Shown here piece by piece: positions 15,793 to 24,838 of a stretch of DNA of 59,316 bases; the first letter of the stretch is position 1, and each line of letters starts with the position of its first letter. The notes under the pieces are model-generated. The model did not search any database, was not told where the DNA came from, and was given only the letters and a program-made list of their open reading frames with translations. A program made the position numbers and the translations under genes. The stretch lies in the NCBI GenBank assembly GCA_904419285.1, contig CAJFQZ010000012.1:1-59316 (forward strand), in the 5' to 3' direction. This DNA is from Lachnospiraceae bacterium UBA1818 (GTDB taxonomy: Bacteria; Bacillota; Clostridia; Lachnospirales; Lachnospiraceae).

Positions 15793-15941
15793 AGATTTTG
15801 TAATATTCGGCAGCAACAGCCAAAAGGGAGCGCCCATATATAAGCAAAGAAGCGGCGCAGCCGCAGGAGCACGTATGTGCGGCTTTGCGAATGGCGCGGG
15901 CTGAACGGTTATATTCGGGATACAGTTCCCGCAAGGGGTAC

Positions 15942-15971
15942 TTGTCTGCTCACTGTATGAAGTGGTATAAT
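15942..15971 (+). promoter_or_regulatory. Probable promoter of the two-component genes
   Basis: TTGTCT (15942-15947) and TATAAT (15966-15971) are separated by 18 bases, with a start expected near 15978. Confidence 0.55.
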
Positions 15972-16024
15972 TTTTTCGTGACTCGCCCGTGCGCCGCGGT
16001 GCGTGCGGACGAGAAAAACTGACA

Positions 16025-16077
16025 GCAGTCCGGACGTGCAGATCGGTTCCTTATATCCCGCTGCACGGACGGACTGC
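16025..16077 (+). promoter_or_regulatory. Stable leader stem-loop before the response regulator
   Basis: GCAGTCCG (16025-16032) pairs with CGGACTGC (16070-16077), and CGTGCAG (16035-16041) pairs with CTGCACG (16061-16067). Between the two helices the opposing bases are GA and GA, a tandem G-A internal loop. The structure lies 38 bases before the start codon. Function is unknown. Confidence 0.5.
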
Positions 16078-16114
16078 CGGGAAAATTCCGGGATGTGTGA
16101 GGGAGGAATACATC

Positions 16115-16564
16115 ATGCTGAAGCTTGCAGTCTGCGATGACGAGAAGGTCTTTCGCAGCGACCTTAAGAGAATCCTGGCCACGGAGCTGGAGCTGTGCGG
16201 GATCGACTATCATATCACTGAATTTGACAGCGGGGAGGCGCTGATCGCCGGACTGGAGAAGACAGACTGTCAGCTCCTTTTTCTGGATATTGAGATGAAA
16301 GGGATGGACGGCGTCGCAGCGGCGAGAAAGCTGCGGGAGATGAAGCGTCAGATGGAGATCATCTTTGTCACTTCGTATGCGGACTTTGTGTTTCAGGGGT
16401 ACGAAGTGCGGGCGTTGAACTATATACTGAAGCCTTATGAGCCGGAGCGGATCGCATCGGTCCTCCATACGGCTCTGGAAGCACTGGATATAGATGCGGA
16501 AAAGTATTATGTGATCGAACAGAAGGGAGTGAGCGGCGAGATTGTAATAATATGGGAAAGATGA
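16115..16564 (+). CDS. Response regulator receiver protein lacking its LytTR output domain
   Basis: A 149-residue CheY-like receiver domain. The acidic pocket is CDDEK near residues 7-11, the phosphoacceptor aspartate is in LLFLDIEMKGMDG near residue 57, the switch threonine position is in IIFVTSYAD, and the conserved lysine is in ILKPYEPER. The segment YYVIEQKGVSGEI looks like the first strand of a LytTR DNA-binding domain, but the frame ends seven residues later and the sensor gene starts at once, so about 90 residues are absent. It may be a deletion derivative or a DNA-free signalling protein. The start has GGGAGG eight bases upstream. Confidence 0.8.
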   Translation: MLKLAVCDDEKVFRSDLKRILATELELCGIDYHITEFDSGEALIAGLEKTDCQLLFLDIEMKGMDGVAAARKLREMKRQMEIIFVTSYADFVFQGYEVRALNYILKPYEPERIASVLHTALEALDIDAEKYYVIEQKGVSGEIVIIWER

Positions 16565-16574
16565 GTAGTGAAAA

Positions 16575-17849
16575 ATGAAAGTGATATTTTTTCTTGCAGA
16601 CTGGATTTCTCTGACTGCCTATTCCGTGCTTATTTTTCTTGTCCTGAAGGAGTTCGTTCCCCTCAGGTTCAGGAACCGTTTCTTTCATATACTGGAGATC
16701 GCATGCCTGATTGTGGGATGCAATGCGATCGTATACCCGGAGGAGGTGACCGGGACGGTGGGAAGCCTTTTTGTGCTCCTGCCGATCCTGATCATATTCC
16801 ACAAGAGTGAGTGGTATATGAAGATTACCGCCGCGCTCATCGTCTATCTGGCGATGATGTCTCTCGCCTTTCTGTTCCAGGATATCGGGCAGAAGATCTG
16901 GCAGTACGGATTTCATAAGAATATGGCGCCAGACTGGGAGACCGCGCTCTACCTGTTCACCCGCTTTCTCAAGGTGCCGGCGTGGTATCTGATCTACCGG
17001 TGCGTGAAGGTGTGGGTGCCGCAGGCGGTCCGGATGCTGACGGAGAGGATGTGGCTCGTCCTGTCCCTGATCTCACTGGCGTCGTTCATCGGAATCATCA
17101 TCATTATCTATAAGTGTACCTATGATGATTCTTATCTTGCATGGCCGGTGTGCATCGCCACGCTGATCACCAGCATGGGATGCTGCTGCCTGTGTACCTA
17201 TATGGCGAAGATCGTGCGGTCGGATATGGAGCTTGAGACCATGCGGTATCAGAAATCCTATTATCAGGAGGTCGAGAGCAGCCAGCAGACGGTGCGCCGG
17301 ATGCGCCATGATATGAAGAATCATCTGAGCGTGGTGGAGACTCTGTTGAGAGACGGCAGGTATGAGAAGGCGGAAGAATATCTGCACGGCCTGGACCAGG
17401 AGTTCGCATCCGGGACAAGGGTCTACTGTCCCGACCCTGTGGTGAACGCAGTCCTCAATGCCAAGATGGAGAAAGCAGAGGAAGAAGGGATCCCCTGTGA
17501 ATATCAGGTCGACCTGGAAGAGGCGCTTCCCATAGACGATATCGATCTCTGTTCCCTGTTTGCCAATACGCTGGACAACGCTGTGGAGGCGTGCGAGAAG
17601 ATCGCGGAAAGAGAAAAACGGAGAATTTCCCTGAAGGCGCGCTGCAGGAACGGACATTTCAGCTATGAGATCGTCAATTCGAAGGAAAACAGGGTGACAG
17701 AGAAGAACGGAAATTTTGAGACGGATAAGAGTGACCGGCTCTCCCATGGGATCGGCCTGCGCAGCGTGCGGCAGATCGTCCGGAAGTATGAGGGTGAGAT
17801 GGATGTCAGTTATACAGAAGATACCTTCAGCGTGACCATATTCGTATAA
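16575..17849 (+). CDS. Sensor histidine kinase with GHKL ATPase domain (AgrC/HPK10 type)
   Basis: A 424-residue membrane sensor. The first 210 residues contain about six hydrophobic helices, as in peptide-pheromone receptors of the AgrC/ComD kind. The dimerisation helix has the phospho-histidine in MRHDMKNHLS near residue 244. The ATPase domain shows the N box NTLDNAVEAC near 335 and the G box HGIGLRSVRQIV near 395. It starts 10 bases after the truncated response regulator and is cotranscribed with it. No AgrD-like peptide gene is evident nearby. Because the neighbouring ABC genes are antibiotic-type, sensing of a peptide is plausible but not shown. Confidence 0.88.
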   Translation: MKVIFFLADWISLTAYSVLIFLVLKEFVPLRFRNRFFHILEIACLIVGCNAIVYPEEVTGTVGSLFVLLPILIIFHKSEWYMKITAALIVYLAMMSLAFLFQDIGQKIWQYGFHKNMAPDWETALYLFTRFLKVPAWYLIYRCVKVWVPQAVRMLTERMWLVLSLISLASFIGIIIIIYKCTYDDSYLAWPVCIATLITSMGCCCLCTYMAKIVRSDMELETMRYQKSYYQEVESSQQTVRRMRHDMKNHLSVVETLLRDGRYEKAEEYLHGLDQEFASGTRVYCPDPVVNAVLNAKMEKAEEEGIPCEYQVDLEEALPIDDIDLCSLFANTLDNAVEACEKIAEREKRRISLKARCRNGHFSYEIVNSKENRVTEKNGNFETDKSDRLSHGIGLRSVRQIVRKYEGEMDVSYTEDTFSVTIFV

Positions 17850-17884
17850 TAATAGAAGAGACTGTTCACAGTAATAACCAGAAA

Positions 17885-17933
17885 TGCAATTTTATGCAAA
17901 TAACTTGCATTTTTATGCACAAACGTGTATACT
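17885..17933 (+). promoter_or_regulatory. Promoter with two ArgR-type ARG boxes
   Basis: Two boxes, TGCAA-TTTT-ATGCA (17885-17898) and TGCAT-TTTT-ATGCA (17906-17919), have start points 21 bases apart, two helical turns. They have the 5-4-5 palindromic architecture of ArgR/AhrC sites (TGAAT-N4-ATTCA). The promoter elements TTGCAT (17905-17910) and TATACT (17928-17933), 17 bases apart, overlap the second box, so ArgR binding should block initiation when arginine is plentiful. A GC-rich hairpin follows at about 17940-17962. Confidence 0.75.
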
Positions 17934-18025
17934 GGCTAGTGTGCCGGAGAAGAGCCGGCGCACAGGCTTCATGATCTTTGAGCGGAGGAGAAATTTTATT
18001 CGCTCTGAAAAATGGGGTGGAGCTT

Positions 18026-20134
18026 ATGAGACCATTGCTTGATCTGACAAAAGAATACGGGCTTGTCCTGGACGGCGGAGGCGCCAGGGGCGCTTACCAG
18101 ATCGGCGCGTGGAAGGCGCTGAAGGAAGCGGGGGTGAAGATCGCCGCTGTGGCGGGGACTTCCGTGGGCGCGCTGAACGGAGCGCTCATCTGCATGGACG
18201 ATCTGGAGCGGGCGGAGAAGATCTGGAGTGAGATGCAGTTCTCACACGTCATGTCAGTGGATGACGACTGGATGAAGCAGCTCTTCCAGGGAGAGCAGAA
18301 GCTTGCGGATATCTTCACAGAGCTGAGGAGGATCTTCCGGGACGGCGGCGTGGATGTGGGTCCTTTGCGGCAGCTGATCCATGAGAATGTGGACGAAGCG
18401 AAGATCAGGAACAGCGGCAGAGAGTTCTGTATCGTGACCTTTTCGCTGACAGATCTGAAGGAGCTGGAGCTGAGCATCGAGGAGATCCCGGAGGGAAGGC
18501 TGGAGGATTTTCTCCTGGCAAGCGCATATCTTCTGGGCTTCAAAAATGAGCCCATGGAGGACGGCAGACGCTATATCGACGGCGGAGTCGTCAACAATGT
18601 GCCGGCTGACGTCCTTGTAAAGCGGGGGTATACAGATCTGATCGAGATACGGATCTACGGTCCGGGCAGAGAGCCCAGGGTACGGCTTCCCGAGGATGGG
18701 GAGATGTACCGGATCGGCCCCAGGGTGAAGCTGGGGAGTATCATCGAGTTCGACCGGAACCGGAGCCGTCAGAATATGAAGATCGGATATTACGACGCGA
18801 AGCGGATGCTCTACGGTCTGGAAGGAATCATCTATTATATCGACCAGGAGCACACAGACGAGTGGTATGAGCGCAGGATGCGGGATCTCACGGAGATAGA
18901 GAAGGCAGAACTGGCATTTGTACTCAGGATCGCGCCCGGATATACGGACAAGGTGCTGTATATGGCGATGCTGGAAGCTGCGGCGAAGCTGATGCGAGTG
19001 CCAAAATACTGTATCTATACAGTGGACGGGCTGAGGCGGCTTGTCAGGGAGCGTTATGAGCGCGTGGCAGATTTTGAGGATATGGAAGATCTGCCGGGAT
19101 TTATGGATATATTTTATAAGATAGAGAGGGACAGAATGATGAACTTAAAAGGAAGGAATTTTTTGACACTGAAGGATTTCACACCGGAGGAGATCACTTA
19201 TCTGATCGACCTGTCGGCGGACGTGAAGGAGAAGAAGAAAAACGGCGTGCCGGTGGACCATTATAAGGGAAAGAATGTTGCGCTGATCTTCGAGAAGGAC
19301 AGCACAAGGACCCGCTGTGCATTCGAGGTGGCGGCTCACGACATGGGAATGGGCACGACTTATCTTGGACCGACAGGTTCCCAGATCGGCAAGAAGGAGA
19401 GCATCGAGGACACTGCAAGGGTGCTGGGCAGGATGTTTGACGGGATCGAGTACCGCGGATTCGGTCAGGAGATCGTGGAGGATCTGGCGAAATATGCAGG
19501 CGTTCCGGTCTGGAACGGCCTGACCAACGAGTATCATCCGACGCAGATGCTGGCGGATATGCTGACGATCCGGGAGAACTTCGGGAAGCTGAAAGGTCTG
19601 AAGCTGGTGTATATGGGCGACGCCCGCTACAATATGGGCAATTCCCTGATGGTCGCATGCTCCAAGCTGGGACTTGATTTTGTGGCGTGCACCACAGAGA
19701 AATATTTCCCCAATGCAGAGCTTGTGGCGCAGTGTCAGGAATATGCGAAGGAATCCGGCGCCACGATCACCCTGACTGACGATGTGAAGGCGGGGACAAA
19801 GAATGCGGACGTCATCTACACAGACGTGTGGGTGTCCATGGGCGAACCGGACGAAGTCTGGGAGGAGCGGATCCGCGAGCTGACTCCGTACAAGGTGACC
19901 AAGGAAGTCATGGCAAATGCGAAGAAGGATGCGATCTTCCTTCACTGTCTGCCGGCATTCCACGATCTGAAGACCAAGATCGGAAAAGAGATGGGAGAGC
20001 GTTTCGGTATTCAGGATATGGAAGTGACGGACGAGGTGTTCGAATCGGAGCAGTCCAAGGTATTTGACGAGGCGGAGAATAGGATGCACACGATCAAGGC
20101 AGTCATGATGGCAACACTTGGAGTGGAAGAATAG
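18026..20134 (+). CDS. argF: Patatin-like phospholipase read in frame into ornithine carbamoyltransferase
   Basis: One uninterrupted frame of 702 codons encodes two enzymes. Residues 1 to about 370 form a patatin-like acyl hydrolase: oxyanion loop DGGGARG (16-22), nucleophile Ser46 in GTSVG, and catalytic Asp in YIDGGVVNN near 184. From Met371/372 a complete 331-residue ornithine carbamoyltransferase follows: carbamoyl-phosphate loop STRTRC, HPTQ, an ornithine-binding region with DVWVSMGE, and HCLP. OTC makes citrulline in arginine synthesis, which fits the ARG-box promoter. No stop separates the parts, but an internal ATG has its own GAGAGGG site, so both a fusion and free OTC could be made. 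The first ATG is used; a TTG at 17978 would add 16 residues. Confidence 0.85.
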   Translation: MRPLLDLTKEYGLVLDGGGARGAYQIGAWKALKEAGVKIAAVAGTSVGALNGALICMDDLERAEKIWSEMQFSHVMSVDDDWMKQLFQGEQKLADIFTELRRIFRDGGVDVGPLRQLIHENVDEAKIRNSGREFCIVTFSLTDLKELELSIEEIPEGRLEDFLLASAYLLGFKNEPMEDGRRYIDGGVVNNVPADVLVKRGYTDLIEIRIYGPGREPRVRLPEDGEMYRIGPRVKLGSIIEFDRNRSRQNMKIGYYDAKRMLYGLEGIIYYIDQEHTDEWYERRMRDLTEIEKAELAFVLRIAPGYTDKVLYMAMLEAAAKLMRVPKYCIYTVDGLRRLVRERYERVADFEDMEDLPGFMDIFYKIERDRMMNLKGRNFLTLKDFTPEEITYLIDLSADVKEKKKNGVPVDHYKGKNVALIFEKDSTRTRCAFEVAAHDMGMGTTYLGPTGSQIGKKESIEDTARVLGRMFDGIEYRGFGQEIVEDLAKYAGVPVWNGLTNEYHPTQMLADMLTIRENFGKLKGLKLVYMGDARYNMGNSLMVACSKLGLDFVACTTEKYFPNAELVAQCQEYAKESGATITLTDDVKAGTKNADVIYTDVWVSMGEPDEVWEERIRELTPYKVTKEVMANAKKDAIFLHCLPAFHDLKTKIGKEMGERFGIQDMEVTDEVFESEQSKVFDEAENRMHTIKAVMMATLGVEE
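19125..19141 (+). promoter_or_regulatory. Internal ribosome binding site and start codons for the OTC part
   Basis: GAGAGGG lies 5 bases before ATG 19136 and 8 bases before ATG 19139. Starting at 19139 yields 331 residues ([14 protein letters not shown]...), the usual OTC length and N-terminus. This supports independent translation of OTC from the same message. Confidence 0.65.
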
Positions 20135-20139
20135 GGCAT

Positions 20140-20685
20140 ATGAAGGAAGATATGAAGACGCTGATCGCTGACACTTTTGTAAAACTGCTGGATAAAGAGG
20201 AAATTGATAAGATCACGGTGACGAAGCTGATCGGGGAATGCCATATCTCGAGACAGACATTTTACTATCATTTTAAGGATATCATGGATGTCCTGGAGTG
20301 GACGTTCAGACGCTCGACCCAGGAGCTGGCGCAGAGAAGCCTTGAGGCGGAGGACCGCATCGGAGCGCTGAGTGCGTACGTTTCTTTTGTGAGACAGAAC
20401 AAGGATAAACTGGAGAAACTGATCTATTCCCGGAGATGGGTGCAGATCGAGGGCATGCTGGTAGAGGCCGTGACCACCTACCTTGCGGAGATCGCGCGCA
20501 GCAAGGTGCAGGATATTGATATAAGCGTTGACGATATGGAGGTTATGCTGAAGTTTTATGCAAGCGGCATGGTCGGCGTCCTTCTCCAGTATGTGGGAAA
20601 GCCGAACCTGAACGAAGAGAAGCTTGTGATCCAGATGGAGAAGATCATCACGGGAAGGATGTTCCCGGGAAGAGAGAAAGTATAA
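20140..20685 (+). CDS. TetR/AcrR family transcriptional regulator
   Basis: A 181-residue regulator. The N-terminal DNA-binding domain has the TetR signature ITVTKLIGECHISRQTFYYHF at about residues 26-46, with the recognition helix SRQTFYYHF. The helical C-terminal domain (ligand-binding and dimerisation) resembles the DhaS-like/TetR_C group, ending in LKFYASGMVGVLLQYV. It starts only five bases after the OTC stop, so it is probably cotranscribed from the arginine-regulated promoter. Its effector and targets cannot be told. Confidence 0.88.
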   Translation: MKEDMKTLIADTFVKLLDKEEIDKITVTKLIGECHISRQTFYYHFKDIMDVLEWTFRRSTQELAQRSLEAEDRIGALSAYVSFVRQNKDKLEKLIYSRRWVQIEGMLVEAVTTYLAEIARSKVQDIDISVDDMEVMLKFYASGMVGVLLQYVGKPNLNEEKLVIQMEKIITGRMFPGREKV

Positions 20686-20686
20686 G

Positions 20687-20737
20687 ACACAGAGAAACGG
20701 GAGTGGATTTTCAATATCCGCTCCCGTTTCTCTGTGT
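20687..20737. terminator. Long stem-loop between convergent genes
   Basis: A 22-bp stem (20687-20708 with 20716-20737) has a single G-T wobble and a 7-nt loop. It separates the TetR gene from the convergent glycosyltransferase, whose stop codon (20711-20713) lies in the loop. A U run is lacking, so it may act as a bidirectional terminator or a 3'-end stabiliser. Confidence 0.6.
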
Positions 20738-21577
20738 GATTCTTTCGTAATGTTTATAGAGGATCCCGAATCTGTGCATATATCCCTTCTGCCATGGCTT
20801 GGAACGCCCGCAGAAATGCAGGACCGCCGTGTTCTGCATCACCCAGTCCATGTCGCAGATACCGGCGCTTCTCAGCAGGTAGTTGTTGTAATTTCGGGCG
20901 TCATAATTCCAGATCGAATCGTCGATCTCAAGGGTGCGGTACCCATACATGGCGTTTAGGATATCCTGGTCCGGCAGGAGCAGTTCCCTGCTGTGTTCCT
21001 CTACAAAGCGGAAGATCTCCCCCGCTTTGATCTCTTTTCGCGCTCTGTCCAGATCGATCAGAAGGACTCCGGAGTTATAATAATTGTGATCTGTGCCGAG
21101 CCGGAACTGATTGATGTTGTTTGCCAGCTCGGTTTTCCCCGTATGGGCGGCCGCCGCAAAGAGATGTCTCTTAAGATCTGTTTCCCAGAGCGGGCGGAGC
21201 GGATTGATGATCAGAATATCCGGATCCAGATACAGGATGCGGCGCATGCTCTCCGGCAGAAATTCTGCCGCAAGGAGCCGGTAATACATCTCCCGGGGAT
21301 ACTGGCTGCTCACAGGCGCGCCGAGAAAGGCGCCGCTGCTGATCTCCACCGGGTGGAAGCCGAAGCCGTAAGAACGGCACTGACGGCTGACAGGCTCCAG
21401 GGCATTCTGGGGAATGCCGCTGTGCATGAGCCAGATGTCGGCCGGATCCTCCGGCTGATTGACGCCCAGTGAGGTGATGAGCACCTGCAGGCGGGGAAGA
21501 TAGCTCTCGTTGAGCGTCGTGAGGATCTGTATCCTGTCCGCTGTTTTTTTCGGCCTTTGTTCGATATCCATTTCCAT
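20711..21577 (-). CDS. Glycosyltransferase family 8 protein
   Basis: A 288-residue GT8 enzyme (LgtC/GspA-like retaining sugar transferase). The N-terminal Rossmann part begins IQILTTLNESYLPRLQVLITSL. The metal and nucleotide-sugar DxD motif is in RILYLDPDILII near residues 112-123, followed by the acceptor-side YNSGVLLIDLDRAR and a C-terminal VLHFCGRSKPWQKG, where the His-Phe-x-Gly and Pro-Trp residues are family features. The sugar and acceptor are unknown; wall or surface glycan synthesis is a fair guess. It stands alone on the minus strand with an AAAGGA site and ends inside the long stem-loop. Confidence 0.88.
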   Translation of the reverse strand: MEMDIEQRPKKTADRIQILTTLNESYLPRLQVLITSLGVNQPEDPADIWLMHSGIPQNALEPVSRQCRSYGFGFHPVEISSGAFLGAPVSSQYPREMYYRLLAAEFLPESMRRILYLDPDILIINPLRPLWETDLKRHLFAAAAHTGKTELANNINQFRLGTDHNYYNSGVLLIDLDRARKEIKAGEIFRFVEEHSRELLLPDQDILNAMYGYRTLEIDDSIWNYDARNYNNYLLRSAGICDMDWVMQNTAVLHFCGRSKPWQKGYMHRFGILYKHYERITQRNGSGY

Positions 21578-21650
21578 TCTGTCTGCATTCCTTTCTGCCG
21601 CCGCGCGGGCTGTGGGATCCGGAGCCGGCTGCTGACGGCGGTTCCGCGGT

Positions 21651-22241
21651 TTATCTTTCTATTTTATGCATTCCGATCGCTTCCACCAGAAGTGCGGCTC
21701 CTGTAAGCAGCAGATAGGCTGCCAGGATATAGTTCAGCGCCAGTGCGGATACGAACGGGAGCAGCAGGAAAATGACTGCAAGTATGATATTGAGTATCCC
21801 GCTGAAGGTCAGAGAACCGGTGTGCGGGATGCGGAAATATCTGAGCCGCGATGCCATTGACAGCTTTTCTGCTCCGCTGAAGATCAGCAGGAACGCAAGC
21901 ATGAATGTGATCACCTGTACGGTCAGCGTGACTGGCATGACGAACAGCATGACTCCGATCAGCACACTCAGGATGCCGGACAGGAGCAGCATGTAGTCCT
22001 TAAAGTAGTACGTCATGGATGCAAAAGCCGCAAAGTGGCAGATGCCGATGATGATCACTGCCAGTGCGGCGAAATACTGGATCACGGCGAAAATGCCCAC
22101 GGGGAATACAGCGGTCAGCACGCCGGCGATGAGGAGCACCGCCGCCATGATAAAGTATGCGGTGCGCATTTTCTTCCTTCTTCTGTTCCAGGTATCGATC
22201 AGTTCCTGTACATAATCAAAGTCTGAATCAAACCATCTCAT
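21651..22241 (-). CDS. DUF308/HdeD-like membrane protein
   Basis: A 196-residue protein with a short charged N-terminus (WNRRRKK) followed by six closely spaced hydrophobic helices in three pairs, the pattern of the HdeD/DUF308 family. Helix pairs start near AYFIMAAVLLIAGVL, MLLLSGILSVLIGVMLF and FSGILNIILAVIFLLLPF. In E. coli, HdeD is linked to acid resistance, but the function in Firmicutes is not established. It is transcribed divergently from the coiled-coil/ftsH pair; the glycosyltransferase follows on the same strand after about 70 bases. Confidence 0.82.
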   Translation of the reverse strand: MRWFDSDFDYVQELIDTWNRRRKKMRTAYFIMAAVLLIAGVLTAVFPVGIFAVIQYFAALAVIIIGICHFAAFASMTYYFKDYMLLLSGILSVLIGVMLFVMPVTLTVQVITFMLAFLLIFSGAEKLSMASRLRYFRIPHTGSLTFSGILNIILAVIFLLLPFVSALALNYILAAYLLLTGAALLVEAIGMHKIER

Positions 22242-22400
22242 AGATCATCTCTCCTTTAGTTATCAGTTTACTGTCAACCATTCTTTTTTATACCGGATCA
22301 GGCGCGCAGCAGGCGAAACCCGAGGATGCTTGAGAGATCCCTTCCGGTAATTTCAATATAGCCGATACCCCGTGGAACTGCCACTTATAATTTTCGGACC

Positions 22401-22463
22401 CTGTCTTTACAGAATTGAAAATCTGTCAGTCATCCTGACAAATTTCAAAAAATGTAAAGACAG
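22401..22463. repeat. 63-bp imperfect palindrome in the 312-bp region before the ftsH operon
   Basis: The outer arms CTGTCTTTACA (22401-22411) and TGTAAAGACAG (22453-22463) match perfectly over 11 bp. Inside them TTGAAA pairs with TTTCAA, and TGTCAG pairs with CTGACA around a 5-nt centre. It could be a miniature mobile element, a terminator-like structure or a multi-site operator. Nothing else coding is visible in 22242-22553. Confidence 0.65.
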
Positions 22464-22553
22464 ATCAAAAAAATTGAGAGTCGAAATCTGAAACTGCATC
22501 TGCTATATAAAAAATGTAAGGTCAATCACTGGAAGAAAGGAGGACGTCTTTTC

Positions 22554-23012
22554 ATGGATATCAATGAAAGCGTATTTGCTTTTAAGTTATATGAATTGGA
22601 AGAGCAGTACGGAAAACTGCAGTGCAGAGTCCGTGTCTGCGAAGAGGGAGGCAGAGACAAGATTCATTCAGAGCTTCAGAAGGCAGAGGATGAGTTTGAA
22701 GAAAATACACTCCTTCTGAAAGAAAAGGTAAAGTCCTGCCGGTCCGGAGCGGTGGCGAAACTGTCACAGGCTCAGCTTGACTACCGGCAGAAGATCGAGG
22801 AGATGAAAAAACAGCTTGTAAAGGATGTTCATTCAGATGACAGCAGTCCGGAAGAGGATGAGAAGGAGGCGGGTATGCTGTATGCGGAATTTGCCATGGA
22901 CTTTGCCACGCTGTCCGTGCAGCAGGCGCTCATCTCTGCGCTGAGAGCTCTGGACAGCAGAAAAAGCGCAGTGGATGAGAAGAAAGGAGAGACAGAAGAA
23001 TGCAGGAAGTAA
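22554..23012 (+). CDS. Coiled-coil protein of unknown function
   Basis: A 152-residue, strongly charged, mostly helical protein. Residues 10-100 have long heptad-like stretches (LYELEEQYGKLQCRV, KAEDEFEENTLLLKEKVK, QAQLDYRQKIEEMKKQL) predicting a coiled coil. The C-terminal part ends in a helix ALISALRALDSRKSAVDEKK. No signal peptide or catalytic motif is seen. AAAGGAGG precedes the start. Its stop overlaps the ftsH start by 13 bases, so the two are translationally coupled, and a role as FtsH partner, adaptor or substrate can be considered but is only contextual. Confidence 0.75.
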   Translation: MDINESVFAFKLYELEEQYGKLQCRVRVCEEGGRDKIHSELQKAEDEFEENTLLLKEKVKSCRSGAVAKLSQAQLDYRQKIEEMKKQLVKDVHSDDSSPEEDEKEAGMLYAEFAMDFATLSVQQALISALRALDSRKSAVDEKKGETEECRK

Positions 23013-24820
23013 AGAAACCGAGAAAACCGCTGATCTATTATTATGTGATCGTTCTTATCGTACTGCTTGTGTTCAATTTCCTGCTCATGCCGTGGGCAGC
23101 GGAAAGGCAGGTGCGGGAGGTCAGCTATGATACATTTATGCAGATGACGGAGGAGAAGGATATCGGACGGGTCGATATCAACCAGGAGGACAATGAGATC
23201 GTCTTTACGAATAAGGAGGAAGACCAGATCTATAAGACCGGTATGGTAAGCGATCCGGATCTGACCCAGAGGCTGTATGATTCCGGAGCAGTGTTTTCCG
23301 GTCAGATCATCGAACAGGCTTCTCCAATCCTTACGTTCCTGCTGTCGTGGATCCTTCCCATCCTGATCTTTGTGGGGATCGGACAGTATATGTCCAGAAA
23401 GCTTATGAACAAAGCGAGCGGCGGCCCCGACTCCATGATCTTCGGAATGGGGAAGAGCAGTGCCAAAGTTTATGTGAAGTCATCGGAAGGAATCAAGTTT
23501 TCCGATGTGGCGGGCGAGGATGAGGCGAAAGAGAATCTTGCGGAGATCGTGGACTATCTTCACAATCCGTCAAAATACCGGGAGATCGGAGCCTCCATGC
23601 CGAAGGGAATCCTTCTTGTAGGTCCTCCCGGAACCGGTAAGACCATGCTGGCCAAAGCGGTCGCCGGCGAGTCCAATGTACCGTTCTTCTCCATGTCAGG
23701 TTCTGAATTCGTGGAGATGTTCGTCGGCATGGGCGCATCCAAGGTGAGAGATCTGTTCAGGCAGGCAAAGGAAAAGGCTCCGTGTATCGTGTTCATCGAT
23801 GAGATCGATGCCATCGGCCAGAAGAGGGACGGGCGGGTCGGAGGAAACGACGAGCGCGAGCAGACGCTGAACCAGCTGCTCACGGAGATGGACGGATTCG
23901 AGACGAACAATGGCGTCATCATCCTGGCGGCGACCAACCGGCCTGAATCACTGGATCCGGCGCTTACGAGACCGGGACGGTTTGACCGGAGAGTTCCTGT
24001 GGAGCTGCCGGATCTGAAAGGCCGCGAGGAGATACTGAAGGTCCACGCGAAGAAAGTAAAGCTTGCCGAGAACGTGGACTTCTCGGTGATCGCCAGGATG
24101 GCGTCCGGCGCATCCGGCGCAGAGCTTGCCAACATCGTCAATGAGGCGGCGCTGCGGGCGGTAAGGGAAAACCGGAGCTACGTGACACAGGCAGATCTTG
24201 AGGAAAGCATCGAGGTCGTGATCGCCGGCTATCAGAAAAAGAATGCGATCCTTACGGACCAGGAGAAGAAGGTTGTTGCCTATCACGAGATCGGACATGC
24301 GCTCGTGGCGGCGAAGCAGTCCAATTCTGCGCCGGTGCAGAAGATCACTATCGTGCCCCGTACATCGGGAGCGCTGGGATATACTATGCAGGTGGATGAG
24401 GGGAATCACTACCTGATGAGCAGGGAAGAGCTGGAGAACAAGATTGCCACGCTGACCGGAGGAAGAGCGGCGGAGGAACTGGTATTCCATTCCGCGTCCA
24501 CAGGAGCTTCCAACGATATCGAGCAGGCGACCAAGCTTGCCAGGGCGATGATCACCCGGTACGGAATGAGCGAGGACTTCGACATGGTCGCCATGGAGAC
24601 AGTGACGAACCAGTATCTGGGCGGAGATACCTCTCTGAGCTGTTCGGCTGAGACTCAGGCGGAGATCGACCGGCAGGTTGTAGAACTGGTGAAACGGCAG
24701 CACAAAAAGGCGGATAAGATCCTGGAGGAAAACCGGGACAAGCTGGACGAGCTGGCAGACTATCTTTATCAGAGAGAAACCATCACCGGCGAAGAATTTA
24801 TGAAGATTCTAAATGCATGA
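23000..24820 (+). CDS. ftsH: ATP-dependent zinc metalloprotease FtsH
   Basis: A membrane-anchored AAA+ protease that degrades membrane and regulatory proteins. Two transmembrane helices (about 12-31 and 108-128) flank an extracytoplasmic domain of about 75 residues. The AAA module has Walker A GPPGTGKT near 208-215, Walker [13 protein letters not shown] and the second region of homology [20 protein letters not shown]. The zinc site is HEIGH at about 429-433; the usual HEAGH has Ala replaced by Ile, leaving both His and the Glu intact. The 606-residue length is normal. It is coupled to the upstream coiled-coil gene. Confidence 0.95.
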   Translation: MQEVKKPRKPLIYYYVIVLIVLLVFNFLLMPWAAERQVREVSYDTFMQMTEEKDIGRVDINQEDNEIVFTNKEEDQIYKTGMVSDPDLTQRLYDSGAVFSGQIIEQASPILTFLLSWILPILIFVGIGQYMSRKLMNKASGGPDSMIFGMGKSSAKVYVKSSEGIKFSDVAGEDEAKENLAEIVDYLHNPSKYREIGASMPKGILLVGPPGTGKTMLAKAVAGESNVPFFSMSGSEFVEMFVGMGASKVRDLFRQAKEKAPCIVFIDEIDAIGQKRDGRVGGNDEREQTLNQLLTEMDGFETNNGVIILAATNRPESLDPALTRPGRFDRRVPVELPDLKGREEILKVHAKKVKLAENVDFSVIARMASGASGAELANIVNEAALRAVRENRSYVTQADLEESIEVVIAGYQKKNAILTDQEKKVVAYHEIGHALVAAKQSNSAPVQKITIVPRTSGALGYTMQVDEGNHYLMSREELENKIATLTGGRAAEELVFHSASTGASNDIEQATKLARAMITRYGMSEDFDMVAMETVTNQYLGGDTSLSCSAETQAEIDRQVVELVKRQHKKADKILEENRDKLDELADYLYQRETITGEEFMKILNA

Positions 24821-24838
24821 TGTATTTTGAAAGTGATC

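Noticed and set aside
15720-16114. Coding frames in the gap between the ABC and two-component genes
   Set aside because: Short frames such as the one at 15737-15934 cross the promoter region and lack starts with ribosome binding sites; a promoter and leader structure explain the space better.
16568-16810. Alternative frame overlapping the start of the sensor kinase as continuation of the response regulator
   Set aside because: The protein in that frame has no LytTR features, and the sensor's membrane helices are clearly encoded in the other frame.
19145-20089. 314-codon minus-strand open frame opposite ornithine carbamoyltransferase
   Set aside because: It is antisense to a highly conserved gene and shows the His/Leu-rich composition of a shadow frame.
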